From Diplonema papillatum (Eukaryota; Euglenozoa; Diplonemea; Diplonemida; Diplonemidae): a DNA stretch of 64,000 nt. The position numbers were made by a program, and so were the translations under genes. The stretch covers positions 1 through 64,000 of the forward strand of contig JAPJBO010000178.1 in the NCBI GenBank assembly GCA_030068145.1, given 5' to 3'. The notes below the pieces were generated by a model. That model did no database searches. It had not been told where the DNA came from and was given only the letters and a program-made list of their open reading frames with translations. This document shows, one piece after another, positions 53,209 through 64,000 of the stretch; the first letter of the stretch is position 1; each line of letters starts with the position of its first letter.

Positions 53209-56200
53209 CTGATCAAGTCCGGTTGCAGTTACTACTGCTAGGGGCTCGACTGGATCCTCGTCGGCGTGCCTTCTGGCCGCCGACGGGCGCGCGGTAGCCT
53301 GGAGGACATTGCTCGCGTCGTTGAACCTGCCGAAGCCATCGGTGCCCCATTCGTCGTCAATGTGAGTCACCCCGCTGTGTAAATGCGGCCTGAGCCTGTC
53401 CGACGACTTGTCGATCCACGCATCTTGAGTCGGGTGCGCACTTTTTACGGTCAAGTACACCCGCTTCCGGCTGACCGCCAGCACAACCGCCTCAGACCAA
53501 TACCCCTGCTGATCTTTCTTGTCCACCAACCTACCCACAACCCACTCGTCTTGTTGTTCTGCCGTGTCGGGTCGCACCACTTGGTCGATGTCCTGCCCTC
53601 TTTCCTTCAGCAACTGCCGGACGTAATACAGCACCTCCGCGCTGGCCGGGGCAACCCCACCCTGCCCAAGGGACGCCATCGCGAGGCCGGACGGTGTCAG
53701 GAGCTGCATCTTCGTCTCGCTCTGCGCACGGATGCTGCCCAGGCACCACCAGCACGTCGCGATCTCAGCGGACTTGTCCGACTTCGCGGCTTTGAGCAGC
53801 GAAAGCAGGCACCGGAGGAGCCGCAGCCGCTCGGCCGGGCGGGCGTGCGTGTGGATGGCGGCCGTCAGCGAGAGGATCACCGTGTCGTTCTTAACGAGCG
53901 ACAGCGGGTCGGCCGCAACGAGAGTTTCTATCAACGACATGCCGAGGTTGAAGCTGGACCAAGGGGGGGGGTCGTTGGCGTGTTGGTGAAGGTGGGAGAA
54001 CGACGCGCGGGTTAAATGAAGGCGGTGCGCCGGAGTTTGAGCTTCGATTAGCCGCTTCACGGCTTCAACGGGGACCGTGTCTGTCGATGAAGACGACATG
54101 CCCAGGTCCAAAATGGTCAGCAACTCGCATAGCCGCACGTTGTCGACACCATCCGGACACTCATGCCGAAGCTTTGCCAACAGCCGCCGAGCGCTAGCGA
54201 CTGCGAGAGCTTCGTAACCCGTGTAGCAACTCTGCCACAGCGACGAACCTGTCGTTCCCTTCGGACCCCTTGCCGACCCTCCTTCTTCCGCGTTAGTCTC
54301 CGCATCCTCTCCGTGAGTTAAGCCAGGCCACCCTTCTGACCAGCTGTCTTCTCCCGTCCATTCTGGTTTTGCGGAGCTCGGTTCTCCTCTGCTACTTGAT
54401 CCGGCGCTTTCGTCGTCTGCCACCAGCTCTTGTTGGAACCGCGGCAGGAGCTGATCTCGCGCGGACGCCGGCGTTGCCGGAACGTCGCCGCAAACCTCGA
54501 ACCATCGCTGCTGCTGAGGCGTCGGCGGGTTGCTGTCCACACCGAAAGAAGAAGATCGGATCCTTTCAAGCAGCTTCCCTGGAGGCTTCGGCGCTGTCGT
54601 CGTCGGGGTCGTGTGCGATCCCGCCGTTGTTGTCGTTGCTGTCGCCGCTGTTGTTGTCGTTGTCGTTGCCGTTGTGGCTCCCGGCAAGGCGCTGGCCGTA
54701 GTGGAATTCGGGGTGCCCGTGCCGAGCAGGTTTAGATTGATTGGTAGGGGAGACCCCCCGGAGGGGAACAACGATCTCGACGGGGTGTTCAGGACCACCC
54801 GCGGAGACAGCAGCGCGTGGGCGGGGATGGCGGGCGGCTCCAGGGGCGACAGGTACGTGTTCCGGGTCAAAAACGCCTGCGCCTCCATGCTGGACGGCGT
54901 GCCTCGCTCCGGCTGTTGCTGTTGATGCTGCTGCTGCTGCTGGTGCTGGGGGTTTGCTAGGGCCCGATCCAGCACGGGCCACGTCTCGTACTCTGCACGC
55001 GCGGCATTCTCGCGCGGAGACTGCCTGGGCCGCTCTAAGCTGGCGGCCCTGGCCTCTCGCGCCTGGTTGAAAGGAGCAGGTTTGCCCTTCCTCTCGATCC
55101 AGCCCCCGGCAGCGAGAGCCTCGACGCAGGTTTCCACTTTTTCCTCGAGGCCGAACACGGAGTTGGCCCCCAGGAAGCCTGTTGTGGCCAGGTTGGACAC
55201 GGCTTCGACCAGGCAAAGGTGTCGGCACCCGACGTTGAAGCCGCCGGTGGCAGCGTGCAGACACCGCTGGACCAGCGCCATTTCGACGCAGGCGACCGGA
55301 AGGTCCCTCGCCTCGTTCTCGGCGGTGACGCGCTTTTTGCGGCTTCGGGCCTCCGCCCACGCAATGTGTTCGAACGAGATGTCGGGGTCCTTGTTGAAAG
55401 TTATTGCCGTGCAACGCGGCGGCTGCTGCCGCTGTTGCTGCAGCTGCCGGTGATTTTGATCTTGCGGTTGTTGTTGTTGTTGCTGCTGCTGCAGTTCTTG
55501 CACTCGTTGCTGCTGCTCTTGTTCTTGCTCTGGTCGCTGCGAAGACTTCTGGCGCGGGCTCGGAACGAGCCCCCACATGTTGGTGGCACTCGCGTGCCGG
55601 AGGCTCTCTTGTGATTCGCGCGGGGAAGGTGACGCCATACCGCTCGAGCTCAGCAGGGAAGGTACCACTTTTAGTGGGCCCCCATCGCGCACCTCAACCT
55701 GGTCATCTTCCGCATGCGCCCTGTTCGCGCTCCCGAGCTGCCATGCACCCCCATGGGCTTCAGGTGCCCCCATGTCATTCTGGTTGCTAGAAGGGCTGTT
55801 TTCGGTTATTTGCTGCTCCAGCTGGGAGTCGCTGCGTTCTGCACCGTTCGGACTCGCGAGTGGCGCGTCGCTGGCGGCCGGATTCGCGGCTTTCCCCCCG
55901 CTGACGCGGCCTTCTGCGCCGGTGCGGAGAAGGGACAGGACAGACTGCGGCCGGGTGCCTTCGCCTTCCGTGTCGGCGGAGCCTTGACCCGACTCGCTCT
56001 CTTGCCTTCCGTTGGCTCCCGGGCCCGTCGCTTGCGTGGAGCTGCCTTGCCTCCAGAGGAGGCTGTCGGTCTCGTTGGAGACGGTGGCACCTGGATTTAT
56101 CGGTGCATCACCAGGAGAGTGGCCTTCCGAAACAGCACCACCGACACCGAGGAGTGGTTCGATGCCGGGGGTGCTGCCGTCAGTTGATAGGGGCGAGTTC

Positions 56201-58528
56201 TCGTTCATGGGGTTGGAGCCGCGGCTGAGGCTGGGAACCGGGTGGGGTTCCGACGCTGCCGCTGCCGTCGGTGCGGATTGGTGAGCTCGCTGTTCTTCTG
56301 GGGTTTCTGCTCCGGAAGCGCGGCAGGGCCTCTTCTGAGGCGAGTGGGGCGCAACTGCAGGGTCATCCGCAGTGCTGGCGCGGCCGCTGGTGCCTCCCCA
56401 GGCGTGCTCGCCGTCTGCCGCTTCGCCTGCAGCCGCCGGGCTGGCTGAGGAGCCGTGGAATGTCTTCTGGTTGGTTCTGCCCCGCTTCGCCCGTGCGTTC
56501 GCTTGGCGATTCTTTCGCGGTGACGAAGCGCTGTCTTTGGCGCCTTCTTGATAAATGCAAAGCACGTCCTTGCACAGCCTCACCAGCGCGCTCGCAGCAT
56601 CGTCAACGGCCACGTTTGCTGAGTTAATTCCATCGGGCTGGGGCTCGCATCCGTCTTGGCGTTGTTGTCCCACTTCTTGTTGCCTACCCGGTTGCTGCTT
56701 TTGCCTTTTCAGCTGATGCTCTTCTTCGCATTCCCGTTCTCCTCGCTGCTCTTGCCGTTGCTCCGACGCTGAAAGTCGGAGATCCTTTTCCACTTCTTCT
56801 GCCTGGTGCCGCTGGTCCTGATGCTGCTGCTGCTGCTTTTGCTTCTTCGGCTGTTGCAGCTCCAGCTCCCCGTCAGCTGCCGGGCGAAGCCGCCGGTGCT
56901 CTTCGTTTTCTGCAACCGCTTGTTGTTCCAGTTCTGCGTCGTGTCGCGGCTTCGGTGGCTGAGGCTGCTGGTTGTGCTGCTTGGCTGAGATGGCGCTGTG
57001 GATGGCGTCCGGGGCAGTGAGCTTGTCCAACGGGACGTTTTCGACGGTTGAAAAGTGGTCTTCGAGGAGGAGGGTGGCCGTCGTGTCGGCGACGTGGGCG
57101 ATGATGCAGGGGAGGGCGGAGCCGTACGCGGGCTTGAACACGTACCGCATGCCGCGGGTCTTGGGCGGCGTGCTGCCGTTGAGCACGGAAAGCGACGCGA
57201 ACGCTGATATGACGCGGGGGCCCCCGGCCCGCAAGTCCCGGAGGAGGTCCGTCCTCGCACGGGGGCAGCCGCGCAGGGAAGCAGCCAGCAGCCGAGCGAC
57301 TAGCGGCGCCCAAGCGTCGCAGCCCACCAGCGCCCGCAGCACTCGCTCGCACAGCACCGCCACCGACCGCAGCCCGCGCTGCGGCCGCGCCAGGAACGGC
57401 ACGTTCTCCTGCGCGCCGCGCAGCAGCAGCAGGACCAGGGGGTGGTGCCCTTCCGGCGCCGGTCCCGCGTCCTTCGCCTCTTCGCAGCCCGCGTCCTCTC
57501 CCCCGCCGTCGGCGGCGGAGCAGCCGTCCGGTGCAAGCGACGCGGTCGCCTTCTTCACATCAAACAACCTCTGCGCGTGGATCCCAGCCAGCGACACCGC
57601 CGTGACCAAAGGATGGCTCGGCCCCGGCATGCGGGGCAAGAGCAGGGAGTACAGCTCGAGCACCGTTTCGGCCGCCTTGCAGAGTCCATCGTGCTCCTGC
57701 GCGATGGCGGCCTTGAGGATGGCGGGCAGGACGTGTCCCCAGCGGGCGACGACGAGAGCGTCGATGGTCGCTTGGATGCGGCGCTCGTTGCCGGTTGCGA
57801 GCGCGGTTTTAACCGTCAAAAAGACGACGACGACGTGCTTTTGGACCCACACCACCAACGCTTCGTTGGCGTCCACCATACTCCGGTCAGCGGGTGCAGC
57901 CGCATTGGCCAACCCCTGGGTGGCAGCCTTGGGCGCATCTTGATCATGCATGCTGTCATCCATCTGCGATTCTTCGGTGTGCTCCAACGCTGCAGGGATG
58001 GAACGAGGGGTTGCAGGGTGTTTCCCGTCGTTCGTCGCGAACGCAACGCTGCTCCGCCGACTGGCGACGGGGCTGTTTGCATTGGACCGGGGCAAGGCGT
58101 TGTTGCCGAGGGATGCTATGTTGACGTGTACGGCGGCGAGGCACTTTTCAGCATGTTCGCGAAGCGCCGTGAGGCACTGGAAGAGCAGCTGCGGGGCCTC
58201 GGTGTTGACCGCTGCGCTGACGGTCCACTGCTTGAGGATGGCCCACGCGGCCCTTGAGGATTCCTCTGCAATGGCAGCGTCGCGAGCTGTCGACATGTCG
58301 ACGGTGTCCTGGGCGGGGGACAGCTTCGCCATGTCGAACACCCACGAGCCGGGCGCGAACACCCACCGCACCTTCGAGGCGTACTTGACAAGGACACACG
58401 GCGTCACCGCGCCGGACGGCGCGGGCTGCACGAAGCCGTAGAACTCGCCGTTCTTCGTGAAGAACACCCTTCCGCGGCCCAGGGCGTCGACAGACACGCC
58501 GCAGCCGACCACGTCATTCAGGCGGTAC
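53209..58528 (-). CDS. Giant HECT ligase, central exon (SPRY end, low-complexity, Tudor-like)
   Basis: A single 5.3-kb exon joined in phase to the one upstream (intron 58529-59012) and ending at a CAG|GTGTGC donor. The N-terminus completes a SPRY domain (VVGCGVSVDALGRGRVFFTK). A predicted helical region, then long Gln-rich and Ser/Pro-rich low-complexity segments, cover most of the middle. A compact segment before about 53400, WVVGRLVDKKDQQGYWSEAV and DAWIDKSSDRLRP, resembles a Tudor-knot/MBT-like fold that reads histone or other peptide marks. Poly-Q runs are CAG/CAA mixed. The antisense and +1 frames are also long here because of GC-rich codon use; they are not genes. Confidence 0.8.
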
Positions 58529-59012
58529 CTGCGGGGGGTGGGTAATACTCTTTATTTAAGCTTGCGGTGGAACTATCTTTCTGGGAGCATCGTACGCAGG
58601 ACCTTGCAGTCCAACGTCTCCGAATTTTGGAATAGACACGAAGTCACTGCCTTTAATGAGTCGTCTAGTTTATCCATAGGGGCCCTGGGGACACTGCCCC
58701 CCCCAAGGGACGGTGCAATTGGCACTTGATCACGACCGGAGGGTCCTACTCGGTGCAGTTTTCTTACACGTGACGTGTGATTACAGTACATCCTTCCTCG
58801 TATGCTGTCTACTCTGTCGCTGCATTGTCTTCACCGTCGCGCGATGCAAGAACCGAAGGCCGAAAACGTAAAACTCCTTGTGACGGTAAAAACATTAGTT
58901 TAACGTTTAGACAGACCATTGCCTCTCATGCACGATTGATGCTAGCATCAAGTCTTCTTCGAAAAAAGATGTTGTTGTTGAAAAGACATGCAAAAACGGG
59001 AAAAGGGGATAC
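58529..59012 (-). other. Intron splitting the SPRY domain
   Basis: The donor is CCGAG|GTATCC and the acceptor CCCCGCAG|GTACCG. Joining gives LLFPRYRLNDVVGCGVSV without a frame change, as the SPRY fold requires. The intron contains CTGGGAGCATCGTACG (about 58576), also found at about 2942. Confidence 0.9.
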
Positions 59013-62000
59013 CTCGGGAACAACAGCTGCGAAGAGTACGACCCTTTGACGACGCCGTTGTTCTTGTAGAAGACGCGCGATGCACCGACTGTCTGCGGGC
59101 ACAGCCCGATGGAGATGCCCTTGACTGTACGATGGGCGCACTCCAAGAACACGACCTCAAAATACCACACTGCCCGGGGGCCGCCTGCATCGAGCTGCCA
59201 CGGCTTCGCCGCCTTCACGACGCATTTTCCCTTCTTGACCTCGTGCACATTCCAAAGAAACGCGCTGACTGCTCTGCTGTGATGCCCGATCACAGCCGTG
59301 TTGGCTTCTACTCTGAGGTACCAGCTTCCATCATCGTCTTCTTGCAGCATGCTGGCAGAGACCGATTGACGTGCGGGGAGATGCCGCAGGTCGACCTTTT
59401 TCGGCTTCTGGGGGCGGATGGTTGAGGAGGAGGTCAGGCAGGATTCTTTTAAGGAAAGGACGGCCGGAATGTCGCAGGCGAGATACGATGCATCAGACGG
59501 CGGCCAGAGGATGGAAAGGACGCACAGGGAGAGTGCGTTGACGCTTGGGGAAGCGAGGTGGAAGGAGAGGTTGAGGAATGTTTTGACGAAAGAGTGCACT
59601 TCAGATCGGACAGCCACCGCTAGGGTCTCCCCGCAGCACGGGATACCTTCGGTGTACGTGGACGAGACGAACGTGGTGTGGAACGCGCGCACGACAGCTT
59701 CGATCATGTGGCTCCCCCCAGCCGACGACTGGCCCTCTGCCCACGCAAATACCTCGTCTTGCAACTGCCTCAAACCCCTCAACCCTCTGCAGCGGCAACG
59801 GGCGCACTCCCGTTGCAGCAGCAAGTCATCGATGACCTGCTGGACGGCGGGACCTTCTGCCACAAAAGCCACCGTCCGCTCTACCACCGTGTCCCACGAG
59901 ACTTCCCCCTCGCAGGCGAACAACTGCTCCGGCACGGGCGCGACGCTCTGCAGCAGAAACACGGCGCGGCTTCGCATGCAGTCGAGGGCGGCGTCATCGG
60001 TTTGCTGGATAAGGGAGCGGAGACCGACCAGCATCAACACGTGTTTTCTCGCGACCGATGCGGCGGCGGCGCGGCAGAGGTGGAGCGCCGCGCTGATGGT
60101 CAACCGCAGGACGTCGTCGCCCCTGCCGCCGGTTCGCTGCCCGTTGCGTGTCATCACCTGCCCCCACGCATCATCGTCGAGCACCGCCGTGCGGTGCGCA
60201 GCGTGCAACTGCGGCTCGAACGACGCCTGCCGCTTCGTCCCTTGGTTCAATTCGAGCATCGAGTTGGTCAACCCGCCCCTCAGAATGACGTTGTCGACCC
60301 TCTCTCCCTCCGCCTTCCCCCGACACGACGCCCGGATCATGCTCCTCGCAATCGCAGCCGACGCGTAAGTCGCGGCTATCATGACGTCGTGCAGCCACCC
60401 CACCACAAACTGGTGCCGCGTCGCCGACGCCTTCGCGGTCAGCGCGTACCCCCATTTGCTCCGCTGCACGTCCGGCGGTGTGCCGAAGTTGGTCATATTC
60501 CGGAGGGTTCCCCTCGAAAAAACGTACGCCGAGTTGCCTTCGATGGCAAGCTTCGCCGTGGACAAGTTGTCCTGGACGGTGCACATCCGGGCTTCTTGGT
60601 TGGCAGGGTCTGCGTGCAGGACAACCATTTCGTCGCGGTGGTCGAGCCTGGTGCGGGAGTCGAACGTTATCGTCAAGCTTGCGGCGCCCGGGATGTGGAC
60701 GTGGCACGCATTGTCGACTCTGTACGGGTGGTCGCTGGAGTGGCTTTGACTGACGATGCGGACTTCGCTGACGATGGACGCCGCAAACGCTTCGGCTGGC
60801 TGCGTTTCCCGCGCGGTGCCATCGATGCAACCGTCGGGTTCCTCCTCCCCTTTGCAGCTGCTGCAGCGGGCGTGCAGCCCTGCCACCGCTTCGCGCAGCT
60901 TCGCCAGCCGCTGCTGCATTTCGATCGAGTCTGCGTCGAAGGGGTCGTTCACGTGCGTCGCGACCAGCGTCAACAGCTGCGGCACGACCGCCCCCACGAA
61001 CCCCCGGCGCAACGCTTTCAACGCGTGTTCGGTGTCCCCGGTGCCCTCTCCCGCGGCCGCCATCGCGTCCGCAGCCGCGGACAGCACGGAGGAGACCCAG
61101 CAGGTCAGCAGCGTCCCCTCGCCGGACATCAAACAGTGCGCGGCGATCGCGACTTGGAAAGCCCGCGCGTGCCGTAGAACCGCTGTGTCGCCGGCGTCCC
61201 CGTCGCGGGAGTTGGCCGCGGCCCCGGGGCGGCGGCTCATCAACAGGACCAGTGCCTGCGAATACCTCGCAAGTCGCGTCTCGTCGTGCAGCAGCAGCCC
61301 TAACACGGCGCCGGCCGCACTCGGCGTGTCGAAGTGGCTGGCGAGCTCTGGAACCGGGGCACCGTTGGAGATGACGGCATCGGCCAGGGCGCGGGTTCGC
61401 AGGGATTCGGTCGGGTACACAATCTCGATGCAGCCGTGGATGATCGCCTCAGCGAGATGCCCAATGGGCAGCTTGTGGGGGTGCTGGAACCGTTCTTTGA
61501 TCGACGACAGCGTCGTCAAGAGCTCGGCCCGGACAGTGTCAGGGAGATCGATCGACCGCTTGGGCAGCCTCAGGCCGGCACACGACACGGACTTGATCTG
61601 AGCCTGGAAGACAACAAGAAGCGCGTAGGCGTCAACCGGACAATTACTGCGCCGGAGGAGTAACGAGAGCGTTTCGATGACAGACGCCGCATCGGATGCA
61701 TCGAAGTGCAGGGGTGCTTTGAGGAGGAGAGCCGCCGCCAACCGTCTGGTCAGGACGCGGGCCAAGAACGGCGCGGATACGGTTTCGTCCGTCTCGCTGT
61801 AGTTGGCCTCCAAAAGCGGCGTCAACGGCATCGCGCGTTGGTCCGAAGACGACAGCCGGAGCACCGCGGTGCGGTTGCACAGGTGCCACAGCGCGCCGTC
61901 CTCCTCGCTGAATGCCAAGGGGCCCTCCGGCAGCGAAGTGAACCGCTCCGCCATCAGCTCCCCTGTCGTGCTGCAGTACTCCGAGACCACCTGCCGCTCG

Positions 62001-64000
62001 TGGCAAGGCTGCACCACCGCTATCCGGCCACTCGCGAGGACCACGCTGCCGCTGGGAAACGACTGCAAAAATGGGGCGTGCCCGGCTGCAGTTTCCTCAC
62101 CCGGCTGCCATGCACTGGCCACAGGCAGGGGGTCATGCTCCTCCGAATACACCCACGACCCGCCTTTGCACGGTCGGTGGTTTGACGGCAGCAGGTGGAT
62201 CGCATGCGGCGACACGTCGAACACGCGGACGCCAACGCCTTCGTTCAACGGCCAATGCGCCCACAGCTGCGGGCACTGGGCCCGGGGCGGCAGCGACAGC
62301 CGCAGGCCGGCAGCGACTTCGTCGCGGCTCCGCGCGTGGGTCCACACGCGGACTTCGGCCATCGCGCCGTGGAACTCGTGCCCCAGGATCACGTTGCTGC
62401 CCGACACTCGGGGCAGCGGGCCCACGTCTGCATGCCGCAAAGACGCCTGCACATTCACCCAGCCGCCTTCGTCCGTCACGTCGCCGACAGACATGCTCTC
62501 GGTCACCTCGGCGTTTAAATATATCTTAGTTTGCGCGTCTTCATGCACGACTGCCACATGCGTCCACGAGCCGATGATGCCGTCTATTCGGTGGCTCACC
62601 GTATTGCTCCTGGCACCGCCGCGCCAGCCTGCCGTGAGATTGGTGCCGGTGCTGGCGACGGTGAAGTGCATGCCGGTCAAGGATCCAATGAAAAGCAAAG
62701 TGCAAGGATGCAGGTCCCGGAAGCGCACCCAGGCCTCGAACGTGACTGAGGACGAGGGGGGAAACGCGGGAAGACCCCCGTTGGCTTCGCAGGAGGACAG
62801 TCCTCCGTCGAACTCAAAGACTGCAGGGCAGTTCATGCGTGGCGTCACGTGCGGGTGTACACATGATTCGACCGCGAGAGAGATGGAAGACACGTCGTCG
62901 GCACGCGCGAGATCGCTCCAATCGTCTGCCATAGCTTTATCACAAGAGACCCCTGCATTGCCAACGTCCATCTCTTCCCCATCGGTTAGTAAACAATTCT
63001 CATGCCTCGTTTGGTCCAACTCCGAACCCGTCTGCTCTGTACCCAGCGTGTAGTCACTAGGCTGTCTAGCGCACGAAGACTCTCGTTGATGCGCCAACGA
63101 AACCGGCGCATCGATACCGACGTTTTCGTCTTCGCCCGACGAACGCTGCGTGACGGTTGTGACATAGCAGGCTACGCTAGCTTCAAGTCCCTTGTGCAGA
63201 CGAGCCCTCGCGGCTTGTGGCGCTGCGCGAAGGGCAGTCGGGATTCGGGATAAAAGGTCTGGGGACCCTCCGTTGTCCTCTACCTGACGGCGGACGTCTT
63301 CGACGATCATGTCAAAGGGGACTTCACTGGATGACACCATTTCCAGCACCGCGGGAAGGTTCGGCAGGTGCTCTTCGATGTCTGAGAGAATAGACGAAAC
63401 TCGGCTCTCGGCTCCTTGCATTGCCGCGTCGCGAACGTGACGTGCCACGCAGATGAGCAGCCGGGGTGGGCGGTCTGCGTTGGAGTTCGCCCCGTATCCA
63501 AACGATGCCAAATGCACGTGGCTGTTGGTAGTGGGCACTTCGACTTCGCTTGGCCACGGAATCAGTTCTACGCGCGGAGTGCAAGCCGGGGGTTCAAAAA
63601 ATCCGTGCGATTCAGCCTGTTTTCGTGGGTCGAGCTCCCGGATCTTGGCTCTCCAGCCGATCACCCGGCCAAGCTGCCACTGCTCGTTGCAGATGCCAGA
63701 GACGAAGACGGTGTCGTGCACGCAGGCAATGGATGAGAGTTGGGTGAAGTCGGATTGCACTTCGAAGGATTTGCCCTCGCTGCCGCGTTCTAGAAGTGAC
63801 AACCGGACCGGGTCGGTGGTGATGGCTAAGGACGAATGGGGTGTTATCGGCGTCAGGGAGACAAAGTTCTGATCCTGGCGGATGTGCTGCACTTGGATAT
63901 CCTCAGGCTCCGTGTCAAGCACAGGCCGGTTCCGCGCTAGAGCCAGCAGCATCGCGTCCACGAGCGCGAGAGCATCTTTCGGCTTAACCGGAAACGTCTC
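59013..64000 (-). CDS. Giant HECT ligase, 5' part (LamG-like and SPRY start), truncated by the window
   Basis: The exon is open to the window edge, so the true start lies beyond 64000. A concanavalin/LamG-type domain is readable at about 62850-62230 (FEFDGGLSSCEANGG, VTFEAWVRFRDL, GAMAEVRVWTHARS, WAHWPLNEGVG). The exon ends within a SPRY domain (RAVWYFEVVFLECAHRTVKG, SRVFYKNNGVVKGSYSSQLL) interrupted by the intron after LLFPR. LamG plus SPRY plus C-terminal HECT, with about 3,990 codons visible, matches HECTD4-type ligases in order and size. That assignment is from domain order and should be tested by alignment. Function in this organism is unknown. Confidence 0.75.

Noticed and set aside
54566-57352. 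Long secondary frames inside the HECT gene (for example 336 codons on the same strand, 323 on the other)
   Set aside because: GC-rich codon use lowers stop frequency in the other frames. The main frame has SPRY and other domains and joins neighbouring exons in phase.
1-64000. CRISPR array, bacterial operon or dinoflagellate spliced leader
   Set aside because: No regular repeat-spacer pattern, no operon spacing, and no conserved spliced-leader sequence was found.

Overview
This is a nuclear eukaryotic window, probably from a unicellular flagellate (an alga or another protist). The evidence is GT-AG introns, a U2 spliceosomal RNA gene, nuclear genes for mitochondrial proteins (SURF1-like, NDUFA8-like), a papain-family protease with a secretion signal, a giant HECT ubiquitin ligase, and an LRRC71-like protein whose animal relatives are ciliary. 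No bacterial operon structure is seen, and the lineage cannot be fixed from sequence alone.

Layout. Positions 1-17.0 kb are repeat-rich: three blocks of a degenerate ~32-bp satellite, CT-rich higher-order repeats, a ~2.7-kb segmental duplication (about 5.5-8.25 kb and 14.65-17.0 kb), a dispersed ~115-bp unit, a U2 snRNA gene at 9739, an OTU-protease-like ORF, and a broken non-LTR retrotransposon with a Cys-rich tandem-repeat section. Positions 18-31 kb hold an LRRC71-like gene, a cathepsin-L-like protease, a 1.6-kb foldback (long inverted repeat), a four-CX9C protein like complex I NDUFA8, and a kynurenine-type aminotransferase whose 1.76-kb intron carries an inserted element. Positions 31.5-36.8 kb are sparse, with weak candidate spliced genes only. 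Positions 36.8-46.7 kb hold a sugar-transfer-type ATP-grasp membrane protein, SURF1, repeat islands and a coiled-coil protein with a TQT motif. Positions 49.7 kb to the right edge are one giant minus-strand gene (LamG, SPRY, Tudor-like, HECT; HECTD4-like), cut at its 5' end by the window.

All firmly recognised protein genes lie on the minus strand; the plus strand carries U2, the OTU-like ORF and a small family of Cys/His-rich ORFs. The genes do not form one pathway. Three are mitochondrial (SURF1 and NDUFA8-like for respiratory complexes, possibly the aminotransferase). The best candidates for something undescribed are the three-copy Cys/His module family (27.9-29.2, 30.7-31.5 and 40.5-41.0 kb), the foldback at 22.0-23.6 kb, and the Cys-rich tandem repeats fused to a coiled coil and endonuclease fragment at 12.7-14.4 kb.
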